From NCBI GenBank assembly GCA_022823865.1, contig JAJEHF010000066.1:1-64000 (forward strand): DNA of 64,000 nt, read 5' to 3'. The first letter of the stretch is position 1. Each line of letters begins with the position of its first letter. The notes under the pieces were generated by a model. That model searched no databases and was not told the DNA's origin. It saw nothing but the letters and a program-made list of their open reading frames with translations. The translations under genes and the position numbers were made by a program. Positions 17,553-26,098 of the stretch are shown here, one piece after another. The stretch is from Bryobacterales bacterium (GTDB lineage: Bacteria > Acidobacteriota > Terriglobia > Bryobacterales > UBA6623).

Positions 17553-17591
17553 TTCACCAACCTTTAACGCTCCTGACACCTAGCGTTAACG
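17553..17591 (+). promoter_or_regulatory. Pho-box-like array of 11-bp-period repeats
   Basis: Hexamers recur every 11 nt: TTCACC (17553), TTAACG (17564), GACACC (17575), TTAACG (17586). An exact inverted repeat, TTAACGCT 17564-17571 and AGCGTTAA 17582-17589, is embedded. One helical turn spacing is how PhoB-family dimers bind direct repeats. A -10-like CTATCG begins about 10 nt downstream, and the response regulator ATG is at 17625. Autoregulation by that regulator is the simplest inference. Confidence 0.6.
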
Positions 17592-17624
17592 GCCCGCTGG
17601 CTATCGTGCGGATAGGAAGACTAG

Positions 17625-18350
17625 ATGCCGCTCAAGGTCGCTGTCATCGAAGACGATCGAGATCTGACAGGCCTGCTGCAGTACGCCCTTGAGCAAGAGG
17701 GGTTCGAATTCAGCTGCATCCACGATGGCCTGTCTGCCACCGACTTCTGCCAGCGCGTCCAGCCGGACGCCATCGTGCTGGACGTGATGCTGCCGGGCTT
17801 GGACGGATTCTCGGTCTGCAAGGAATTGCGGCGGGATCCCGCGCTGAGGGATGTTCCGGTTGTTTTCCTTACCGCCCGTACCGAAGAGGCAGAGCGGCTG
17901 CGCGGCTTGGAGATCGGCGGCGATGACTATGTCGTCAAGCCGTTCTCGGTAAGGGAGCTGGTGGCGCGCCTGAAGCTTAGGCTGCGCTCGAGCAGGGCGC
18001 TGGATTCGCTAGCCCGGGTGGGCGGCCTGGAATTGGACAAGGAGCGCCGGGAGGTGCGCCTGGATGGGCGGCTGATCCCGGTGACGGCCACCGAATTTCA
18101 GATTCTGGAGAGGATGCTGCGCCAGCCTGGACGCGTGTGGAGTCGCGAGGCCCTGCTGCAAGCGGTCTGGGGACTGGCCTGCCACGTCACCGATCGCACC
18201 GTGGACGTGCACATCCGGCGCCTGCGGAGCAAGCTCGAGGCCGACCCCTCCAATCCTCAGTACATCCGCTCGGTGCGCGGCTTCGGATACACCGTGCGCG
18301 ACCCGAGCGAGGGTTCATCAAACCTTAATGACAGTGCCGCACGAACGTAA
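17625..18350 (+). CDS. OmpR/PhoB-family response regulator
   Basis: A 241-residue two-domain regulator. The receiver domain (1-120) has the acidic pair Glu9-Asp10/11, phosphoacceptor Asp53 (IVLDVMLP), Thr83 and Lys105 (VVKPF). A winged-helix DNA-binding domain (about 130-228) follows, with TATEFQILERML and the recognition helix DRTVDVHIRRLRSKLE. The architecture is PhoB/OmpR-like. No sensor kinase is beside it; the next gene is a TonB-dependent receptor. Both this gene and the receptor are preceded by repeats with 11-bp period, suggesting it controls itself and the receptor. Phosphate sensing is plausible but not shown. Confidence 0.92.
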   Translation: MPLKVAVIEDDRDLTGLLQYALEQEGFEFSCIHDGLSATDFCQRVQPDAIVLDVMLPGLDGFSVCKELRRDPALRDVPVVFLTARTEEAERLRGLEIGGDDYVVKPFSVRELVARLKLRLRSSRALDSLARVGGLELDKERREVRLDGRLIPVTATEFQILERMLRQPGRVWSREALLQAVWGLACHVTDRTVDVHIRRLRSKLEADPSNPQYIRSVRGFGYTVRDPSEGSSNLNDSAART

Positions 18351-18363
18351 CGCAACGGTAATA
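18314..18363 (+). promoter_or_regulatory. Second 11-bp-period repeat array before the TonB receptor
   Basis: TTCATC (18314), TTAATG (18325), GTAACG (18347) and GTAATA (18358) fall on the same 11-nt register, with one poor unit at 18336. The array overlaps the end of the response regulator gene and precedes the receptor start at 18462. It resembles the array at 17553-17591, more loosely, so binding by the same regulator is inferred. Confidence 0.45.
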
Positions 18364-18461
18364 CGTTCAGAGCAGGCGCGGCTGTGCGGGATGTCGTATT
18401 CGGGGCGCATGCGGGTTTGCCCTGCGCTCAGGCCTTGGGGGAGGAATCGAGGTACCGATCT

Positions 18462-21266
18462 ATGCAGGTTCGACTAGGCAGGATCCTTCATTCGACGATG
18501 GCGGTCTTGCTGGCTGCCGGCGGTGCCGCGCTGCAGGCGCAGGATGGCGGCGGCAGCGTGCTGGGCTTCGTCTATGACGCCAGCACCGGGAATCCGATCC
18601 CGCAGGTCGAAGTCGAGGTGACGGGCGAACTGACCGTCACGGCGACCACGACGATCGAAGGCAGCTTCACGATCGACAACGTCCCGCCCGGCACGTACAC
18701 GGTCAGCTACAAGTCCGCCCATCACCAAGCGGTCAACGTCGAGGGCCTGGAAGTGCTCGCTGGCGAGATCGCCGACGCCAGCACGGTGATGTCCGCCAAG
18801 GGGGAGAAGACGGTGGTCGATGTCGTCGCCTCGGTGGCATCCTCGGTGGCCACCCAGGAGGCGATGCTGGTCGAGCGCAAGCTGGCGTCCACTGTCTCTG
18901 ACACCATTAGCGCCGAGGAGATTCGCGGCGGCACCTCGTCGGACGCTTCCGAGGCCATCGAGAAGGTCACGGGCGTGACGACCATGAATGATTTCGTGTT
19001 CGTGCGCGGCCTCGATCCCCGCTATAGCGGGACGACGCTGAACAACGCGCTGCTGGCCAGCACCGAGCCGGAGCGCCGGGTCGTGCCCCTCGACCTGTTC
19101 CCGGCCAGCCTGATCGACAGCATCAAGGTCCAGAAGACCTACTCCCCGCACCTGCCGGGCGAGTTCTCCGCGGGCTTGGTGCAGGTGGAGACGACCGAGT
19201 TTCCGACGCGTCCGACGCTCAACGTGAGCTATTCGATCGGCTACAACGACCAGACGCAGGGCCGCCCGTTCCTCGACTACCCGGGCGGCGGCCGCGACTT
19301 CTTCGGCTTTGACGACGGCACGCGCAGCCTGCCCGGCGTCATACCGGCGGACCAGCGGATCGATCGCTTCACCTTCAGCCGGAACGAGTTGCAGGAGCTC
19401 GGGCGCGCCTTCTCCAATAACTGGGAGCAGGTGCCGCGCGACCTGAGCCGGCCTTCGATGAGCTGGAACATCGTGGCGGGCAATACCTTCGGCAAGCTCG
19501 GCATCGTCGGCGCGCTGACGTTTTCGAACTCGCTGCAGTCGATCTTCGACCAAGAGCGCAACTACTACTTCCCCAATCCGATGGCTGCCATGGACCCGAC
19601 CAACGCCGGCCCTCCGGTGCTGCAGAGCGAATTCGACTATGACGAGTCGACCGAGGCCGTGCGCTTGGGCGGCGTGCTGAACGTGTCCTATCAGTTCGAT
19701 CCGGCCAACAAGCTGTCGCTGAAGAACTTCTTCTCGCGCGACACCGACGACAACGCGCGCTACTACGAGGGCTACTACCAGGACTTCAACACTGACATCC
19801 GCAACCAGCGCCTGCGCTTCATCGAGCGCACCATCCAGAACACCCAGATCGACGGCGAGCACCTGTTCGCGGGACTGAACAACAGCGTCCTGACGTGGAG
19901 CATGGCCTACTCCAAGGCCACGCGCGACGAGCCGGACCTGCGCGAGAGCCTGCAGATCTTCCAGCCGCGCACCGAGTCGTTCATCTTCTTCGACGACAGC
20001 CAGAGCGCGTTCCGCATGTTCAACGACCTCAACGAGACGATCCTCAACCCGAGCGTCGACATGATGGTGCCCTTCTACCGGGGCGCCTTCAGCGGGGCGG
20101 TGCGCTTCGGAGCGAACTACTCGTCGCGCGGGCGCAATTTCAACTCGCGACGCTTCCGCTACAACCTGCGCAGCACGCGCGGCATCGACCTGACGCTGCC
20201 GCCTAACGAGCTGTTCTCGCCCGACAACATCCGCCCGCGCGGGTTCGAGCTGAACGAGACGACCAGGGTCACCGACGCCTACCGGGGCACCCGCGACGTG
20301 TTTGGCTACTACGGCATGGTCGAATTGAACTTCGCCGCCAAGTGGCGCATCATCGGCGGCCTGCGCGTGGAAGACATGCAGCAGGACGTGACGACCTTCA
20401 ACCAGTTCCTGCCGGACACCGGCCGCGAGCCAGCGCCGTTCGATGCGCTGAACTACTTGCCCGCGGTCAACGTGATCTACGCGCTGTCGCCGAAGCAGAA
20501 CCTGCGCGTCGGCTACAGCCAGACCGTGTCGCGCCCCGACTTCCGCGAGCTGGCGCGCTTTGGCTTCCTGAACGTGGTGGGCGGCCTGCAGACTATCGGC
20601 AACCCGGAACTGGTGCAGACCGACATCAGCAACTACGACTTCCGCTGGGAGTACTTCCCGGGCGGCAACCAGCTGCTGGCGGCGAGCTTCTTCTTCAAGA
20701 ACTTCGACAGTCCGATCGAGCAGACCATGATCGCGGCCGTGGCGCTCCTGCGCACGTTCTCGAACGCGACCGCCGCGCGCAACTACGGCGTGGAGTTCGA
20801 GTTCCGGCGCGGCCTGGACTTCGTGTCGCCGCGGCTGCGCGAATTCGCCGTGTCGTCGAATTTCACCATGGTGGACTCGGACATCGACCTGAGCAATGTT
20901 TCGGACACCGTTGTCCTCACCTCCTTGGTGCGCCCGATGCAGGGCCAGTCGCGCTACGTGTCGAACGTAATCGCGGAGTGGGCGCGGCCCAAGGCGCGGA
21001 GCACGGCCCGCTTCTACCTGAACTACTTCTCGAGCCGCATCACCGACGTGGGCGCGTTCGGGCTGCCCGACGTGGTCCAGGACGGGCTGGCGACGATGGA
21101 CCTGGTCTACGAATTGACGCTCAAGGGAGACGATCGCTGGAAGATGCGCTTCGCGGCCGAGAACCTCAACAACGCCCGCTGGTTCTGGACGCAGGGCGGG
21201 GAGACCTTCCTCGGCTACAGGGAGGGTCGCACCTTCACGGTCGGGACAAGCTTCAGGGTTTTCTAG
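18462..21266 (+). CDS. TonB-dependent outer-membrane receptor with N-terminal carboxypeptidase-regulatory domain
   Basis: A 934-residue outer-membrane receptor. I chose ATG 18462 because GAGG lies 9 nt upstream and the product then starts with a signal peptide (LHSTMAVLLAAGGAALQAQ). Next is a carboxypeptidase-regulatory-like beta domain (GFVYDASTGNPIPQVEVEV, with GSFTIDNVPPGTYTVSY), then a plug domain (ASEAIEKVTGVT, FVRGLDPRYSGTTLNN) and a long beta-barrel ending in the aromatic FRVF typical of outer-membrane barrels. Such receptors import large or chelated substrates with energy from TonB-ExbBD, none of which is in the window. The preceding response regulator and shared 11-bp repeats suggest nutrient-limitation control. 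The ligand is unknown. Confidence 0.92.
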   Translation: MQVRLGRILHSTMAVLLAAGGAALQAQDGGGSVLGFVYDASTGNPIPQVEVEVTGELTVTATTTIEGSFTIDNVPPGTYTVSYKSAHHQAVNVEGLEVLAGEIADASTVMSAKGEKTVVDVVASVASSVATQEAMLVERKLASTVSDTISAEEIRGGTSSDASEAIEKVTGVTTMNDFVFVRGLDPRYSGTTLNNALLASTEPERRVVPLDLFPASLIDSIKVQKTYSPHLPGEFSAGLVQVETTEFPTRPTLNVSYSIGYNDQTQGRPFLDYPGGGRDFFGFDDGTRSLPGVIPADQRIDRFTFSRNELQELGRAFSNNWEQVPRDLSRPSMSWNIVAGNTFGKLGIVGALTFSNSLQSIFDQERNYYFPNPMAAMDPTNAGPPVLQSEFDYDESTEAVRLGGVLNVSYQFDPANKLSLKNFFSRDTDDNARYYEGYYQDFNTDIRNQRLRFIERTIQNTQIDGEHLFAGLNNSVLTWSMAYSKATRDEPDLRESLQIFQPRTESFIFFDDSQSAFRMFNDLNETILNPSVDMMVPFYRGAFSGAVRFGANYSSRGRNFNSRRFRYNLRSTRGIDLTLPPNELFSPDNIRPRGFELNETTRVTDAYRGTRDVFGYYGMVELNFAAKWRIIGGLRVEDMQQDVTTFNQFLPDTGREPAPFDALNYLPAVNVIYALSPKQNLRVGYSQTVSRPDFRELARFGFLNVVGGLQTIGNPELVQTDISNYDFRWEYFPGGNQLLAASFFFKNFDSPIEQTMIAAVALLRTFSNATAARNYGVEFEFRRGLDFVSPRLREFAVSSNFTMVDSDIDLSNVSDTVVLTSLVRPMQGQSRYVSNVIAEWARPKARSTARFYLNYFSSRITDVGAFGLPDVVQDGLATMDLVYELTLKGDDRWKMRFAAENLNNARWFWTQGGETFLGYREGRTFTVGTSFRVF

Positions 21267-21272
21267 GGGCAG

Positions 21273-21295
21273 CGCTTGATCGCGACGATCAAGCG
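21273..21295 (+). terminator. Perfect 9-bp hairpin after the receptor gene
   Basis: CGCTTGATC and GATCAAGCG flank a 5-nt loop, starting 7 nt after the receptor stop. Position and symmetry suit a transcription end, but no T-run follows, so it is not a classical intrinsic terminator. It may protect the mRNA 3' end. Confidence 0.45.
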
Positions 21296-21497
21296 TGGCC
21301 GGGCGGCTCCAACCGCGCCCGTTTCCGCAGATCAAGGTTTCCTTGCGCAATCGGTACCCGGGCTAGCAGCCCGTCAGGCTCGGAGCCCCATACCGCGCTC
21401 GGGTGGTTGATGCAGCAGGGGCGTCGTACCGAGTGCGACCGCCGCCACATGCGGGTGGTGACGACGCAGCAGCTCCAGAGCAGACTGTTCGTGTGCT

Positions 21498-22442
21498 ATG
21501 GTCACGGCGACGATGCAGCCCGTCACCGAGCCGGACATCGGCAGACTGCGGTTCAGTCTCAGATCGAATTTCGAAGAACGCGCGATTTCCCCGTACCGGG
21601 AAATGGGAGCCTACGAGATCCTCTGGTCCGATCCCCGCGCGACGTTCAAGTCGCTGTCAAAGCGCTTTGCCCAACATCCCGACAACGTTCCTTCGGATTT
21701 TGTCCCCCGCGAGGACGCGATTTCGTGCGCTGCGTCGGTCAGGCAACAGTTCGCTGCTGCCTCGATCGCCCGGTTTGGCGTCTGCGTGCACGGTACCAGC
21801 GAGTACCCGGAGAGACTGAGGGATGCGGCCCATCCGATCGAGCTGCTCTACTACCAAGGGTGGTGGGATCTAGTAGCATCCCGCTCGGTCGCCGTGGTCG
21901 GAACCCGGAAGCCGTCTCGGGACGCCGTGCTCCGTACGCGGCGTCTGGTCCGCGAACTCGTCAACGACGATTTCACCGTCGTATCCGGACTGGCCGCTGG
22001 CATCGATCATGCTGCCCACCAGACCGCCATCGAGGGTAACGGCCGCACGATCGCCGTCATCGGGACACCTTTGTCGCATGTCTATCCAAAGCAGCATGCT
22101 GCCCTGCAGTCTCAGATCGCAGAGCGCTTTCTGCTCGTCAGCCCAGTACCAGTGAGGCGGTACGAGTCACAGGACTACCGCCTTAACCGGCTATTCTTTC
22201 CGGAGCGCAACGTCCTGATGTCAGCCCTGACGGAAGCGACCATCATCGTCGAAGCGGGAGAGACCTCCGGCACCTTGATCCAAGCGAAAGCTGCGCTCCA
22301 GCAGGGCAGGAAGCTCTTCATACTCGACAGCTGCTTCCGTGATCCGCGCCTGACTTGGCCGGCGCGCTTGGCGGCGAAGGGTGCCACCCGGGTGGCGGAG
22401 TACGATGACATCCGACGTGGCCTTTCCGGATCGCCTCACTGA
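21498..22442 (+). CDS. DprA/Smf-like Rossmann-fold protein
   Basis: A 314-residue protein whose middle and C-terminal parts match the DprA (Smf) Rossmann domain: VAVVGTRKPS, VVSGLAAGIDHAAHQTAI, TIAVIGTPLSHVYP and SGTLIQAKAALQQGRKLF. Housekeeping DprA loads RecA on incoming DNA during transformation. This one has a divergent N-terminus and lacks the usual C-terminal winged helix. It overlaps a phosphoribosyltransferase gene by 38 nt, a pairing unlike the topA or smg neighbourhood of normal dprA. Related LOG/DprA folds in conflict systems process nucleotides, so a defence role is possible. The start may be ATG 21498 or 21513. Confidence 0.75.
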   Translation: MVTATMQPVTEPDIGRLRFSLRSNFEERAISPYREMGAYEILWSDPRATFKSLSKRFAQHPDNVPSDFVPREDAISCAASVRQQFAAASIARFGVCVHGTSEYPERLRDAAHPIELLYYQGWWDLVASRSVAVVGTRKPSRDAVLRTRRLVRELVNDDFTVVSGLAAGIDHAAHQTAIEGNGRTIAVIGTPLSHVYPKQHAALQSQIAERFLLVSPVPVRRYESQDYRLNRLFFPERNVLMSALTEATIIVEAGETSGTLIQAKAALQQGRKLFILDSCFRDPRLTWPARLAAKGATRVAEYDDIRRGLSGSPH

Positions 22443-23052
22443 GATTGACGAGCTCACCCGGCCGGATCACTACTGGCTCACCGACGACGACCGTTGTTAT
22501 TTTCTGGGTGAGTACACAGCTCGCAAGGGTTACTCGTACAGCCGGACCAATCAACTCATCCTGAACTTCAAGAAGCCGCTCGACCGGCAAGGCAAACCCG
22601 AGTGGCCGTACAAGCAGTCTGCGCTACGCCAAGCGGCTGCCGCGTTCCGGCGTGCGCTGGGCGAGGATCCGCCCGCGTACGTATTCGTGCCTGTGCCACC
22701 GTCGAAGGCCCGGGGCAATCCACTTCACGATGATCGGGTGACACGAATGCTCCGCGCCATTTGGCCCGGCCAGTCGGCCGACGTGCGCGAGCTGATCGTC
22801 CAGTTGGAGAGCACGGACGCGACGCACGAGAATCCGCTACGCCCCAAGCCGGCGCAGATCCAGGCCGCTTACCAAATCGACGAGTCTCTGGCGACCCCGG
22901 AACCCAGAACGATCGCGGTTGTTGACGACTTGCTGACAACGGGGGCGCACTTTCGGGCGGCGAGTACGGTGTTGGCGGCACGCTTCCCCGCGGCACAGAT
23001 CATTGGGTTGTTCATCGCGCGGCGAGTACCGGACACAGAAGCGTTGCTTTGA
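22405..23052 (+). CDS. Phosphoribosyltransferase-domain protein
   Basis: A protein of about 215 residues from ATG 22405. The C-terminal half has a PRPP-binding loop, TIAVVDDLLTTGAHF, of type I phosphoribosyltransferases and ComF-like proteins, preceded by FVPVPPSKARGNPLHDDRV. The N-terminal 60 residues (HYWLTDDDRCYFLGEYTARKGYS) are not familiar. It overlaps the DprA-like gene by 38 nt, so the two are coupled and probably work together, perhaps on a nucleotide substrate. The zinc-binding cysteines of classical ComF are not seen. Confidence 0.75.
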   Translation: MTSDVAFPDRLTEIDELTRPDHYWLTDDDRCYFLGEYTARKGYSYSRTNQLILNFKKPLDRQGKPEWPYKQSALRQAAAAFRRALGEDPPAYVFVPVPPSKARGNPLHDDRVTRMLRAIWPGQSADVRELIVQLESTDATHENPLRPKPAQIQAAYQIDESLATPEPRTIAVVDDLLTTGAHFRAASTVLAARFPAAQIIGLFIARRVPDTEALL

Positions 23053-23066
23053 CCGAAGAGCCATCT

Positions 23067-23082
23067 TCCATCACGTGATGGA
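23067..23082. repeat. 16-bp perfect palindrome after the DprA/PRTase pair
   Basis: TCCATCACGTGATGGA reads the same on both strands, 14 nt past the phosphoribosyltransferase stop. There is no loop, so it looks more like a dimer-binding or recombination site than a terminator. Confidence 0.4.
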
Positions 23083-23230
23083 GGACTCAAGAGATGCGAC
23101 CGAGAAATCAGGGCCTGCGCGGCGGGAGCCCGATGGGTCGAATAGCGGCTTACAGGCCGGCAGGAAGGCAAACTTCCTTCTGCTTCGGGCCCTTTGAGTT
23201 CTCGTAGATAGCGATTCTCGCGGCCAGTTG

Positions 23231-24289
23231 CTACCCGATCTGCCTGAGGAACGTTACGCGGCCGATCTCGACCCACTCGGCCACGAAGATGTTGCCTTCG
23301 TGGTCGAAGCAAGCGCCGTGAGGGCAAACGAACTGGCCCGCGGGGAAGTGGCTGCGGTCGAGCAGCCGTCGCTCTCGCCAATCGCCCGGCCCCGCGCCGA
23401 GGTGGCCGATAAGGTCGTTGGCGGAGTCGAGCAAGGTGACGCGCGCGGCCAGATCCGGCACCAACAGCGTGCCGTCGCGGAAGATGTCGAAGTGGCACGG
23501 CAGGTCGACGCCGCCCGCGAAGCGCAAGTGCTTGCCGTCGAGGTCGAAGTACTGCAGGCGATGGTTGGAGCGGTCCGCGACAAGGATTTCCTCAGCTTCG
23601 CCGCGGGCATCGATCTCGATTCCGTGCGGACAGTGCAGACTGCCGGGAGCCTCGTTCTGCCCGCCGCCAAAGGTCTGGAGATAGCGGCCCTCGCGGTCGT
23701 AGCGAACCACGTAGCTCGAACCGTAGCCATCGGCAACGTAGATGTCGCCGTTGCGCGCCACGGCCAGATTCGTGGGTTTCCAAGACGGGGCGAGCCGGCC
23801 TTCGCGGACGGCGTAGGCCGGCGATTCCGACGGATATCCCAGGGTGAGCAGGACCTCGCCGTCCAGGCGGGTCTTTTGCACGATGCCGCGCCGGATATCG
23901 CAGAAGTAGAGAAATTCATCGCCGCCCTCGCGGGTGAGACGGAAGCCGTGCGCCCCGCCGGCGAAGGCGCCGCCCCATGACCTTACGAACGCGCCCTGCG
24001 GATCGAACACCACCACCGAGTGATCGCTCGGAGAGTCCGCGTTAACGGTGTGGTGGACGTAGACAAGCCCCTGGGAATCCACTTGCACACCGTGGCAGTT
24101 TCCATAGCGGATGCTGGCCGGAAGCACGCCCCAGTCGTGGTGTACCTCGTAAGCCCTGTCCGCGGCTTCGACGATTGGCAGGGATGGCATGTCCATTGAT
24201 TGTACGGAGCGGCACATCCTGCTGGCGGCCGGGCGAATGACTCGAAGGAGCAGTACCAGCGCAGCGACGGCCAGAGCCGAGGGTGGCAT
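23231..24289 (-). CDS. NHL-repeat six-bladed beta-propeller protein
   Basis: A 352-residue protein made of repeated NHL-like units, for example GNCHGVQVDSQGLVYVHH, PTNLAVARNGDIYVADGYG, CPHGIEIDARG with ILVADRSNHRLQYFD, and CPHGACFDHEGNIFVAEW. The pattern fits the peptidylglycine alpha-amidating-lyase/SMP-30-like propellers. A hydrophobic N-terminus (ALAVAALVLLLRVIRP) from the ATG at 24289 could be a signal peptide; ATGs at 24217 and 24196 would give a cytosolic form. It is likely secreted, with a binding or lyase function that cannot be fixed. Divergent from a glycosyltransferase gene. Confidence 0.8.
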   Translation of the reverse strand: MPPSALAVAALVLLLRVIRPAASRMCRSVQSMDMPSLPIVEAADRAYEVHHDWGVLPASIRYGNCHGVQVDSQGLVYVHHTVNADSPSDHSVVVFDPQGAFVRSWGGAFAGGAHGFRLTREGGDEFLYFCDIRRGIVQKTRLDGEVLLTLGYPSESPAYAVREGRLAPSWKPTNLAVARNGDIYVADGYGSSYVVRYDREGRYLQTFGGGQNEAPGSLHCPHGIEIDARGEAEEILVADRSNHRLQYFDLDGKHLRFAGGVDLPCHFDIFRDGTLLVPDLAARVTLLDSANDLIGHLGAGPGDWRERRLLDRSHFPAGQFVCPHGACFDHEGNIFVAEWVEIGRVTFLRQIG

Positions 24290-24370
24290 CTCGCCGCGCC
24301 CGCGGAGCGGGCCGCGGGCCTACACTGGATCGTTGCCGACAACGGGCGCTGCCGGGCGCGTTGGCTTGGA

Positions 24371-25096
24371 ATGTACGCGGGGCTGAGCATTGGCGCGGTG
24401 ATTCCCGCGCACGACGAAGAGGACAACATCGGGGCCGTCGTGCGCGCCTTGCTGGCACTGCGCGAGCCGCAGGGCCAGCCGTTGATCGACGAGGTGGTTG
24501 TCTGCGACAACGCTTCCTCGGATGCGACTGCCGAGCGGGCGGTCTTGGCGGGCGCGCGCGTTGTCGAGCAACCGCGGCCCGGCTATGGGATCGCCTGCCA
24601 GACAGCGCTCGCTGCGCTGCCACCGTCGGACGTGGTCCTGTTCGTCGACGGAGACCAGGCGTTTGACGTGCGGCAGTCCGTCGATCTGCTAGCCGCGATC
24701 GCGGACGGCGCCGACATTGCGATCGGATCGCGCGTGCAGGGAACCGTCGAGCCCGGCGCGATGTCGCTGCCGCAGGTGCTGGGCAACCGCGTCGCGGCTG
24801 TACTGATCCGACTGTTGTGGGGCAGGCGCATCACAGATCTCGGACCTTTCCGGGCTGTCCGCGCGGATGCGCTGCGCCGCCTTGACATGCGGGATGCCGC
24901 CTACGGCTGGACGGTGGAGATGCAGGTCAAGGCCATTCAGCACGGGATGAACATGGTCGAGCGCCCGGTCGACACCCGGCGTCGTCGCTTCGGCAAGTCC
25001 AAGGTGGGCGGCACGGTCCGCGGCGTCGTCGGTGCCAGCGTCGGCATACTGTCGACCATCCTGCGGCTGCGCTGCCGCGGCAGGGGGCCCGGATGA
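24371..25096 (+). CDS. Family 2 glycosyltransferase (DPM/UDP-sugar type)
   Basis: A 241-residue GT-A enzyme. It starts MYAGLSIGAVIPAHDEEDNIG, then VVCDNASSDAT, the DxD-like metal site VLFVDGDQAFD and an acceptor region with YGWTVEMQVKAIQ. There is no C-terminal membrane anchor. It transfers a nucleotide-activated sugar, perhaps to a lipid carrier. The open frame extends upstream to 24200 but the homology begins at ATG 24371. Its neighbours do not form an obvious pathway. Confidence 0.85.
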   Translation: MYAGLSIGAVIPAHDEEDNIGAVVRALLALREPQGQPLIDEVVVCDNASSDATAERAVLAGARVVEQPRPGYGIACQTALAALPPSDVVLFVDGDQAFDVRQSVDLLAAIADGADIAIGSRVQGTVEPGAMSLPQVLGNRVAAVLIRLLWGRRITDLGPFRAVRADALRRLDMRDAAYGWTVEMQVKAIQHGMNMVERPVDTRRRRFGKSKVGGTVRGVVGASVGILSTILRLRCRGRGPG

Positions 25097-25190
25097 AACC
25101 TGTCTGACAGCGAGGGGACGGTGTCGCGAAGAGCCGAGCGCTGGCCGATCCTGCAGAGAGCCCGGCTGGCTCGCGCCGCGAGACCCGACC

Positions 25191-25919
25191 TTACCGCCTG
25201 TCAGTTCCTCGGACCATCGGCACGAACCGGACGGGCAGTTGGTCCTGTTGCCGGACATTCCCCCGGGCGTCCTTCGTGACCAAGACAATCTTCTGCGCGT
25301 CGGGATTCCTGCCTACGGGTGCCACGAGCCGGCCCTGCGTTGCGAGTTGGTCAACCAGGGCCTGGGGAAGCTGGGGCGGAGCGGCCGTGACAATGATTCG
25401 GTCGTAAGGGGCGTGCTCGGGCCAGCCGAGGTAGCCGTCTCCCAAGCGAACGCTGACGTTGCGGTAGTCCAGTTCCTGAAGGATCTTCGCGCTGCGCTCG
25501 GCAAGCTCGGGGACGATCTCGATGCTGTAGACGTGATCGCACAGGGTCGCGAGAACCGCTGTCTGGTAACCGGACCCGGTTCCGATCTCCAAGACTCGGT
25601 GGTCGCTATCAAGCGCCAGCATCTCCGTCATGTAAGCCACGATGTAGGGCTGGGAGATGGTTTGCTCGAAACCGATCGGCAACGGGCTATCCGAGGCGGC
25701 GTAAGTGCGAATCGACTCCGGAACGAATTGTTCCCGCCGGACCGTGCGCATTGCCTCTAGCACCCGGGGATCCCGCACCCCGCGGGCCTCGATCTGCTGC
25801 CGAACCATGCGCACGCGCTGGCTATCCCACCCTTCCCGCTGCGACTGCGCGGGGCCAGTCAGGACCGCGAGAGCGATCGCTACCACCACGGCACAGCCGA
25901 GTAGGATTCGCCCTAGCAT
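25191..25919 (-). CDS. pcm: Exported protein-L-isoaspartate O-methyltransferase
   Basis: A 242-residue protein with a signal peptide (LLGCAVVVAIALAVLTGPAQSQ) followed by a full PCMT domain: VRREQFVPE, YAASDSPLPIGFEQTISQPYIVAYM, and the SAM motif VLEIGTGSGYQTAVLA. It repairs isoaspartyl residues by methylation; export to the periplasm is known for some bacterial relatives. ATG 25919 is the only start that keeps the signal. Next to a divergent methyltransferase gene that also has an N-terminal hydrophobic segment. Confidence 0.92.
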   Translation of the reverse strand: MLGRILLGCAVVVAIALAVLTGPAQSQREGWDSQRVRMVRQQIEARGVRDPRVLEAMRTVRREQFVPESIRTYAASDSPLPIGFEQTISQPYIVAYMTEMLALDSDHRVLEIGTGSGYQTAVLATLCDHVYSIEIVPELAERSAKILQELDYRNVSVRLGDGYLGWPEHAPYDRIIVTAAPPQLPQALVDQLATQGRLVAPVGRNPDAQKIVLVTKDARGNVRQQDQLPVRFVPMVRGTDRR

Positions 25920-26098
25920 GGACAGCGCTCATGGTACCAACCGACCATCGCACGCTAGCGGAGCATCGACGGGCGCGAGTCAGCTTTCGGCACGTGGCAT
26001 ACTGGGCGGCGCCGCAGCCGCGCCAGCTCGACCGCGGCGGGCGGTAAGGACACGTTCCCCGCGGCGCTGCCAAAGGGAACCTGAAAGGGGGAATCGGT

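Noticed and set aside
21273-21295. Rho-independent terminator after the receptor gene
   Set aside because: The hairpin is perfect but lacks the following T-run, so only a general hairpin call is kept.
18474-21350. A 958-codon open frame antisense to the TonB receptor
   Set aside because: High GC makes long antisense frames common; the translation is Arg/Ala/Leu/His-rich with no family, while the plus strand has clear domains.
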